Source: Dehalococcoidia bacterium (GTDB taxonomy: Bacteria > Chloroflexota > Dehalococcoidia > GIF9 > UBA5620). From it: a stretch of DNA of 10,818 nt. Each line of letters begins with the position of its first letter. The first letter of the stretch is position 1. Below the pieces are notes generated by a model. It was not told the origin of the DNA, did no database searches, and saw only the letters and a list, made by a program, of their open reading frames with translations. The position numbers and the translations under genes are program-made. Positions 6,077 through 10,818 of the stretch are shown here, piece by piece. The stretch spans positions 1 to 10,818 of the forward strand of contig JADHWZ010000061.1 of NCBI GenBank assembly GCA_016783225.1. The letters run 5' to 3'.

Positions 6077-7519
6077 CTAAGCGGGCACCGGCGTTGCCTT
6101 CCAGAAATAGCCGTGAACGCCGCGGGCCTCATCGAGATACCTTTTACGAAAAGTCATTTCCACGGGCAGGCCTACCTTAACTGACTCAAGGTCACTATCA
6201 GTGAAGTCGAACCAGAATCTTCCTCCCCCTTCGAAATCCACCAAACCGTAAATTGCTGGCGGGTCGATGCTGGCGGCTAGGTTATCACCCGTGTAAGTGA
6301 ACAGTATCCCCTTCTTATCAGAGAAAGGATAGTCTTCCATTTCATCAACGGCCCCGCAATCAGGGTTGACACATATTCTCTGATAAGGATATTGGGGCGT
6401 GCCACAACGTTTGCATTTCGAGCCGCAAAGGGCCAAAACCGTTTTTCGCTCTCTGAACAACAAAGACATCGAAGTAGCAGCACTCTCCTCACCGCGCATC
6501 CCCAGTTCCATCGGGGCAAGGCTCCGGAAGGCGAGGTATTTCTCGTAACTGGCAAGCTCCTTCTTATTGGCCAGACTGTTCTTGATCCCTCGCCTAGCCC
6601 CCACCTTGGCAATTCCATCAGTCACCTGGAAGAACAGGGCATCACTGCCATTTCCAAAGCTGGCGACCAAGATCTTGTCTCCTGGCTTGGCATCCTCGAG
6701 CGCCGCTACCAGCATCATTAGAGGCGAAGCCGATCCGGTGTCACCCACAGTGGCCAGCATTGATTCCTGAATCTGGCTCGGATCGGCACCCAGGCGTTTG
6801 GCTATAGCAGCATGTTCCCTGGGATAGAGGCACGGGTAAACTACCTTGGCGAAGTCCTGAATGGTTAAGTTGTATTTCTTCAATAGCCCAGAAATCGCCT
6901 CAGGGATGATCTTTGAAAAGCCCGAGTCCCGAATAAACCTGTCTTCCCAGGCATGCTCAAATCTCTCTCCAGTTGACTTCCATCGGTCTGGGAAGTCATA
7001 GGAAACAGAGTAGTGCCCCTCAAGAGTAGCGACCACCCCGTCATTCCCTACGAGAAGCGCTGCCGCACCATCACCGTAGAGGTGCTCCTGAGGCCCACCA
7101 GGCTTACCCACCCGGCAATCAGAAGCGCAGACCAGCACATCGCTTGCGTCTCCTCCTTTTACAGCATCAAGAGCCGCAAGGAGAGCACCGGTCCCCGACT
7201 TGGTAGAGCCAACGAAGTCAGCAGTCCTTATGTTGGGCTGAAGGTCAAGAACAGCAGCTACTATCGCCGAACTCTGTCTCACCACATATGGCTGAGTAGT
7301 GGTGCCGAAATACAGACCGTCTATCTTCTGGCGATCCATCCCACTCAAGCAGTCAATAGCCGCAGCTACCGCCATGCTGAGGGTATCTTCATCCCAGTTG
7401 GCGACTGCCTTCTCCCCCGGCGCGGGGAACGTCCCCAAGAACCCCACCGCTGAGAAAATCGTGTTGTGGTCTATGCGATACCGCGGTATATAAGCCCCAT
7501 ATGATGTAATACCTGCCAT
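6077..7519 (-). CDS. HMG-CoA-synthase-like protein fused to a DUF35 zinc-ribbon/OB-fold domain
   Basis: A 480-residue two-domain protein. Residues 1-310 are homologous to archaeal HMG-CoA synthase: YGAYIPRYRI at the start, the AKPGD-KILV-SFG segment near 277-289, and a matching order between. Residues about 365-480 are a DUF35 module, with a rubredoxin-like zinc ribbon (C369xxC372, C383xxxxC388; the second knuckle is wider than the usual CxxC) and an OB-fold ending near FRKRYLDEARGVHGYFWK. Aligned from memory to the Methanocaldococcus enzyme, the three catalytic residues are gone: Glu is Thr74 (GTTTQPY), Cys is Thr106 (GSTKSGT) and His is Pro229 (VYPCLYP). It therefore cannot do HMG-CoA synthase chemistry as known. 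I infer a scaffold or acyl-CoA-binding partner of the thiolase encoded next. It is the first gene of the operon, with GAGGAGGT before its ATG and a consensus promoter upstream. Confidence 0.88.
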   Translation of the reverse strand: MAGITSYGAYIPRYRIDHNTIFSAVGFLGTFPAPGEKAVANWDEDTLSMAVAAAIDCLSGMDRQKIDGLYFGTTTQPYVVRQSSAIVAAVLDLQPNIRTADFVGSTKSGTGALLAALDAVKGGDASDVLVCASDCRVGKPGGPQEHLYGDGAAALLVGNDGVVATLEGHYSVSYDFPDRWKSTGERFEHAWEDRFIRDSGFSKIIPEAISGLLKKYNLTIQDFAKVVYPCLYPREHAAIAKRLGADPSQIQESMLATVGDTGSASPLMMLVAALEDAKPGDKILVASFGNGSDALFFQVTDGIAKVGARRGIKNSLANKKELASYEKYLAFRSLAPMELGMRGEESAATSMSLLFRERKTVLALCGSKCKRCGTPQYPYQRICVNPDCGAVDEMEDYPFSDKKGILFTYTGDNLAASIDPPAIYGLVDFEGGGRFWFDFTDSDLESVKVGLPVEMTFRKRYLDEARGVHGYFWKATPVPA

Positions 7520-7554
7520 TTTACCTCCTCAAGAAGTTTCGTTGGGCCTTGAGA

Positions 7555-7583
7555 AATATATCACAGGCTTCATCACCTGTCAA
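7555..7583 (-). promoter_or_regulatory. Consensus sigma70-type promoter of the beta-oxidation operon
   Basis: Read on the minus strand, TTGACA (7578-7583) and TATATT (7555-7560) are separated by exactly 17 bp. Transcription would begin near 7548, giving a leader of about 28 bases that carries the GAGGAGGT ribosome site (7523-7530) of the HMG-CoA-synthase-like gene. A promoter this close to consensus would be strong when not repressed. Confidence 0.75.
7561..7582. promoter_or_regulatory. Candidate operator: inverted repeat in the promoter spacer
   Basis: On the minus strand the arms are TGACAGG and CCTGTGA, with 8 bases between them; six of seven positions are complementary. The repeat fills the 17-bp spacer and overlaps the -35 box, where a bound repressor would block RNA polymerase. 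TetR- or GntR-type acyl-CoA-responsive repressors often bind repeats of this size, but no regulator gene is in the window and I do not recognise the motif as that of a known regulator. Confidence 0.5.
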
Positions 7584-7677
7584 TTCATTTGACGCGTTCA
7601 TTCACTCACAGAAGGTAGCACGATTCCGGCTTCCGAGCAAAAAAAACATCTTGGCTTGCATAAGACATACCGCTTCA

Positions 7678-7706
7678 TTGCTCCCTTTGATGTCTCCTGC
7701 TAGAAT
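7678..7706 (+). promoter_or_regulatory. Possible promoter of the ClC gene
   Basis: An extended -10 element, TGC followed by TAGAAT (7701-7706), has TTGCTC (7678-7683) 17 bp upstream as a weak -35 box. Transcription would start near 7713, leaving a leader of about 60 bases before the ATG at 7772. The -35 match is poor, so the call rests on the extended -10. Confidence 0.4.
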
Positions 7707-7771
7707 TAGAGGTACAAGAAGCGTCCGACGGGCCTCCGCAGTCCATCGCACAGTTCTCGCTATTACTACCA

Positions 7772-9511
7772 ATGAATATTCTTTCAACGTCTCAGCTAGC
7801 CTCTCTCATCCAGCGTTTCCGCAGCTCGGAATTTGCTTTCGGCACTACCCTGGCTGTCACAGTCGGAATCGTTGCTGGACTCGGTGCTGTCGCCTTCAGG
7901 TGGCTAATCAGGTTCTTTCATGAGCTCTTCTTTGACTATGGCGCCGACATACTAGGCTTTCTGGGACAGTACTACGTCATTTTATTGCCGGTGCTCGGCG
8001 GGCTCATCGTTGGACTTCTCATCCATTTCAGTGGTGCCCGAGAGACCAAGGGGCATGGTGTCCCCGAAGTGATGGAAGCAGTGACTACCACAGGAGGGCG
8101 CATTCGGGCCCGGGTAGGTGCCATCAAGGTGCTAGTTTCATCCATAACCATTGGCAGCGGTGGTTCAGCAGGTAGAGAGGGACCCATAGTGCAGATCGGC
8201 TCAACCATCGGTTCAATCTTGGGACAACGTCTCAAATTGTCTCAAGAGTGGATAAAGACGCTGGTCGCTTGCGGTGCAGCCAGCGGCATCTCGGCCACGT
8301 TCAACGCGCCTATCGCCGGAGTGTTCTTCGCCCACGAAGTGATCCTGGGCAGGATCTTCACTCGGCATTTCGGTTTCGTGGTCATCAGTTCAGTGCTTGC
8401 CGGTGTCATTGCCCACGCTTTCCTCGGTGACCTCCAGTCCTTTAACATACCCACCTACGCCTTGAATACTCACTGGGAACTCGCGCTTTACTTCGTACTT
8501 GGTGCCGCCTGTGCCCTGATCGCCGTGGTCTTCATACGCACCTTGTACAAGACTGAAGACATCTTTGATGCTGCCAGAGTACCTGGATATGTCAAGCCAG
8601 CGTTAGGCGGCATTGCCGTCGGCCTCATAGGACTATACAATCCCTGCCTTTTCGGCGTCGGCTACGACGGAGTCGAACAGGCCCTTTTAGGCAAACTCGG
8701 CCTCGTCACTCTGGTGGCATTAGTGCTACTGAAGATATTGGCCACCTCCTTCACACTGGGTAGTGGCGCGAGCGGGGGCATTTTCGCTCCCAGCCTGTTC
8801 ATGGGAGCAATGTTCGGAGGCATCTTCGGCGACATAGCTAACCGCGTCTTCCCTGGCCTCGTGGCTCCCTCTGGAGCCTATGCCTTGGTCGGCATGGCAG
8901 CGGTTTTCTCCGCTGCTACCCGGGCACCAATTACGGCAATAATTATCCTGTTTGAGATGACCAGAGACTATGCCATCATATTGCCCCTTATGTTAGCGGT
9001 GGTGGTCAGCACCCTGATATCTTACAGGCTCAGTCGCGACAACATATACACTCTGAAATTGAGGCGTCAAGGCATTACGTTCCGCCCGCGGGAGGAAGTT
9101 GACTTACTGGAAAAGGTCAGTGTCAGAGAGGTTATGACCCGCAACTTCCCCACAGTGTCACCCGAGACAACCCTAGCCCAAATAGCAGACAGGTTTGCCA
9201 AAAGCAGGCATCACGGTTTCCCTGTGGTCGATAAACAAGGCAATCTCAAGGGTGTCGTCGCCTTAGCTGATGTAGAGGCCAACATGGGCAGCAGCGAGAA
9301 TCTTACCGCAGCCGATATAGCCACTACAGAACTGATCACAGCTTACCCCGATGAGACATTGCACGATGTAGTCCACAGGTTAGGAAGCACCGAGGTAGGC
9401 CGAATACCCGTGGTCGACAGAAAGGCACCATCTCGCCTTGTGGGCCTCCTCCGTCGACGCGACATTGTGAAGGCGTACGCCAAGGCAGTGTCAAAATCGG
9501 CCAAGGACTGA
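7772..9511 (+). CDS. ClC-family chloride channel/transporter with two CBS domains
   Basis: A 579-residue integral membrane protein of the ClC family with a C-terminal CBS pair. The membrane part (about 20-430) carries GHGVPE (94-99, replacing the classical GSGIP, so His95 replaces the ion-coordinating Ser), GREGP (134-138) with the gating Glu136, GSGASGGIFAPSLF (330-343) and the pore tyrosine candidate Tyr426. The position of the internal proton glutamate of E. coli ClC appears to be Val190 (FAHEV), as in channel-type ClCs. Two CBS repeats follow (about 450-503 and 513-572), usually nucleotide-sensing. It passes anions across the cytoplasmic membrane; whether passive or proton-coupled is open. 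No Shine-Dalgarno is visible before the ATG, although no better start is apparent. It is divergent from the beta-oxidation operon and shows no functional link to it. Confidence 0.93.
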   Translation: MNILSTSQLASLIQRFRSSEFAFGTTLAVTVGIVAGLGAVAFRWLIRFFHELFFDYGADILGFLGQYYVILLPVLGGLIVGLLIHFSGARETKGHGVPEVMEAVTTTGGRIRARVGAIKVLVSSITIGSGGSAGREGPIVQIGSTIGSILGQRLKLSQEWIKTLVACGAASGISATFNAPIAGVFFAHEVILGRIFTRHFGFVVISSVLAGVIAHAFLGDLQSFNIPTYALNTHWELALYFVLGAACALIAVVFIRTLYKTEDIFDAARVPGYVKPALGGIAVGLIGLYNPCLFGVGYDGVEQALLGKLGLVTLVALVLLKILATSFTLGSGASGGIFAPSLFMGAMFGGIFGDIANRVFPGLVAPSGAYALVGMAAVFSAATRAPITAIIILFEMTRDYAIILPLMLAVVVSTLISYRLSRDNIYTLKLRRQGITFRPREEVDLLEKVSVREVMTRNFPTVSPETTLAQIADRFAKSRHHGFPVVDKQGNLKGVVALADVEANMGSSENLTAADIATTELITAYPDETLHDVVHRLGSTEVGRIPVVDRKAPSRLVGLLRRRDIVKAYAKAVSKSAKD

Positions 9512-9548
9512 AGCAGAATGCTTCCCACAATCCTCCGCGGTTCTGCAT

Positions 9549-9578
9549 TTGAGCGTCTTTTTGAAGCTGTGCTATAAT
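9549..9578 (+). promoter_or_regulatory. Promoter of prfA
   Basis: A perfect TATAAT (9573-9578) preceded by TG in the extended -10 position has TTGAGC (9549-9554) 18 bp upstream. Initiation near 9585 would leave a very short leader, about 14 bases, before the prfA ATG at 9599. This indicates prfA is transcribed independently of the ClC gene. Confidence 0.65.
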
Positions 9579-9598
9579 CTTGCTCAGAGAGTGAATCT

Positions 9599-10669
9599 AT
9601 GCTTGATAGGCTGGAGTCAATTGAAAAGCGCTATGAAGAGTTGAGCCAATTGATGGTCGAACCGGAGATATCCACCGACCTACCACGCTTGCAATCATTG
9701 GCTCAGGAGCAGGCCAGTCTTGAAGATATCGTGGCCAAGTATCGGCAATACAAGGCAACTTCCAAGACGATGGAGGAAACCCAAGCTATGCTTGACGACG
9801 GCCTCGAGCCCGACATGATTCTTCTGGCCAAAGAAGAACTGAATGACTTGAAGCAAACCCGAGACAACATTCTCCAAGAGTTGAGGCTATCCCTACTGCC
9901 GAAGGACACGAACGAAGGTAAAGATGCTATTGTAGAGATCAGAGCCGGGACCGGTGGCGAAGAAGCAGCCCTTTTTGCCGCTGACCTTTTCCGCATGTAC
10001 AGTCGCTACGCCCAAGATAAAGGTTGGCAGGTGGAAATTGTGGATAGTAACCAGACTGAGGTTGGTGGCTTCAAAGAAGTCGTTTTTGAAGTCAAGGGCA
10101 AAGGGGCATTCAGGCAGCTGAAACACGAGCGCGGTGTCCACCGAGTACAGCGAGTGCCCGTCACTGAAGCCTCGGGACGAATCCACACCTCAACTGCCAC
10201 TGTAGCCGTGCTCCCTGAAGCCCAGGAGATAGAGATAGACATCAACCCCGATGACCTGAAAATGGATTTCTTCCGCAGCGGTGGAGCTGGCGGACAAAAT
10301 GTGAATAAGGTAACCACCGCAGTCCGCATTACCCATTTGCCCACAGGTATAGTGGCAACTTGCCAGGACGAACGCTCTCAACTGAGAAACAGAACGAAGG
10401 CTATGGCAGTACTCCGGGCTCGCCTTTTCGACCAGGAACAACGTAGACAAGTTGAAAAGACGACCGAGGCACGCCGGTCCCAAATAGGTGGCGGTGACCG
10501 CGCTGAAAAAGTCCGCACCTATAACTTCCCTCAAGACCGCCTCACTGACCATCGTATCAACTTGACTCTCCACAATCTGCCACGCATTCTCGACGGTGAA
10601 CTTGACCAACTCATCGAAGCTCTGGCCACCAGTGAGCGGGCCAAACACCTCGAAGAAGCTCGACTATGA
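9599..10669 (+). CDS. prfA: Peptide chain release factor 1
   Basis: A 356-residue class I release factor, the normal length for RF1. It has the N-terminal coiled helices (about 1-100), the RAGTGGEEA motif (115-123), the codon-reading tripeptide P-V-T (187-189, the P-x-T type of RF1, reading UAA and UAG), and GGQ (231-233) in [13 protein letters not shown], the loop that triggers peptidyl-tRNA hydrolysis at the ribosomal peptidyl transferase centre. The ATG is preceded by a weak purine site (GAGAG, 9587-9591). Its stop codon overlaps the start of prmC, whose product methylates the GGQ glutamine, the usual bacterial pairing. Confidence 0.97.
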   Translation: MLDRLESIEKRYEELSQLMVEPEISTDLPRLQSLAQEQASLEDIVAKYRQYKATSKTMEETQAMLDDGLEPDMILLAKEELNDLKQTRDNILQELRLSLLPKDTNEGKDAIVEIRAGTGGEEAALFAADLFRMYSRYAQDKGWQVEIVDSNQTEVGGFKEVVFEVKGKGAFRQLKHERGVHRVQRVPVTEASGRIHTSTATVAVLPEAQEIEIDINPDDLKMDFFRSGGAGGQNVNKVTTAVRITHLPTGIVATCQDERSQLRNRTKAMAVLRARLFDQEQRRQVEKTTEARRSQIGGGDRAEKVRTYNFPQDRLTDHRINLTLHNLPRILDGELDQLIEALATSERAKHLEEARL

Positions 10670-10818
10670 TTTTGGCGCAAGCGCTTCACCGGTCCGCTCG
10701 CATCTTCAGTCTCAACGGCATAGAGGATAGCCATCTTGAAGCTAGGTTCCTGCTACAGCATCTGTTGAGGATTTCGACTGCCCAGCTATACACTCACACG
10801 GAGCGAGTCCTGAGCCAA
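10666..10818 (+). CDS. prmC: Release factor glutamine methyltransferase, N-terminal part (cut by window end)
   Basis: Fifty-one codons are visible, beginning at the ATG in the ATGA overlap with the prfA stop (translational coupling). The peptide matches the N-terminal helical domain of PrmC/HemK: an amphipathic start, then the acidic-basic [11 protein letters not shown] segment equivalent to the conserved 'p-r-x-d-A-e-x-L-L' helix, and a following helix ending at the edge. The SAM-binding domain and NPPY motif would lie outside the window. The identification rests largely on position after prfA together with this weakly conserved domain. The full enzyme methylates the GGQ glutamine of release factors. 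Confidence 0.85.
   Translation, partial: MILAQALHRSARIFSLNGIEDSHLEARFLLQHLLRISTAQLYTHTERVLSQ

Noticed and set aside
6040..6132. N-terminal extension of the thiolase to an upstream ATG
   Set aside because: The added residues are basic and non-homologous, overlap the preceding gene, and would bury the AGGAGG site located before the ATG at 6037-6039.
5560..6180. 206-codon plus-strand open frame over the thiolase start region
   Set aside because: It overlaps conserved thiolase and DUF35 coding sequence on the other strand and shows no domain or ribosome site.
148..7519. Assignment of the operon to cholesterol side-chain degradation
   Set aside because: The gene types fit, but no ring-degradation, P450 or steroid-specific gene is present and the thiolase keeps its nucleophilic Cys, so the substrate is left open.
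7639..7646. A8 tract in the divergent intergenic region as a terminator U-run or bent-DNA signal
   Set aside because: No stem precedes it on either strand, and a single short A-tract is not evidence of a function.
9512..9548. Terminator between the ClC gene and prfA
   Set aside because: Only a 6-bp GCAGAA/TTCTGC stem with a 22-base loop and no proper U-run can be formed, too weak to call.
1..10818. CRISPR arrays, tRNA/rRNA genes, insertion sequences
   Set aside because: I saw no regularly spaced repeats, no cloverleaf-like or rRNA-like stretch and no transposase in the window.

Overview
The window suggests a mesophilic bacterium of roughly balanced GC, most likely a Chloroflexota member of the Dehalococcoidia type or a similar anaerobic or sediment lineage. 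I infer this from the style of the acyl-CoA catabolic proteins, the fusion of an HMG-CoA-synthase-like domain to a DUF35 domain, and the prfA-prmC pair. No marker gene here fixes the taxonomy.

Left and centre (about 148-7519, all minus strand, read right to left) is one compact catabolic operon. Its order is: HMG-CoA-synthase-like/DUF35 fusion, SCP2-type thiolase, MaoC-N dehydratase-like protein, MaoC hydratase, an SDR 3-hydroxyacyl-CoA dehydrogenase of the HSD17B4/MFE-2 type, catalytic acyl-CoA dehydrogenase, partner acyl-CoA dehydrogenase. Most of these genes start behind a strong AGGAGG-type Shine-Dalgarno. A near-perfect sigma70-type promoter (TTGACA, 17 bp, TATATT) precedes the first gene and has an inverted repeat in its spacer. 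Together the genes encode one complete beta-oxidation round: dehydrogenation, hydration, oxidation and thiolysis. The layout recalls actinobacterial steroid side-chain operons (paired FadE, paired MaoC, thiolase plus DUF35) and also the bbs-type pathway. The true substrate is unknown; no acyl-CoA ligase, transporter or regulator lies in the window.

The most interesting feature is that three of the four steps pair a subunit with intact catalytic residues with a homologous or associated subunit that has lost them. The second acyl-CoA dehydrogenase has Gln in place of Glu. The MaoC-N protein has Tyr in place of His. The HMG-CoA-synthase-like protein has lost all three residues of the Glu/Cys/His triad.

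The 274-bp gap between the SDR gene and the first acyl-CoA dehydrogenase gene (2504-2777) holds an 88-bp imperfect inverted repeat and what looks like the C-terminal scrap of a second SDR gene.

Right part (7772-10818, plus strand) is unrelated housekeeping and transport. It holds a ClC-family anion channel/transporter with two CBS domains, divergent from the operon, then prfA (release factor 1) with its own promoter, and the start of prmC, whose ATG overlaps the prfA stop and which runs off the right edge.
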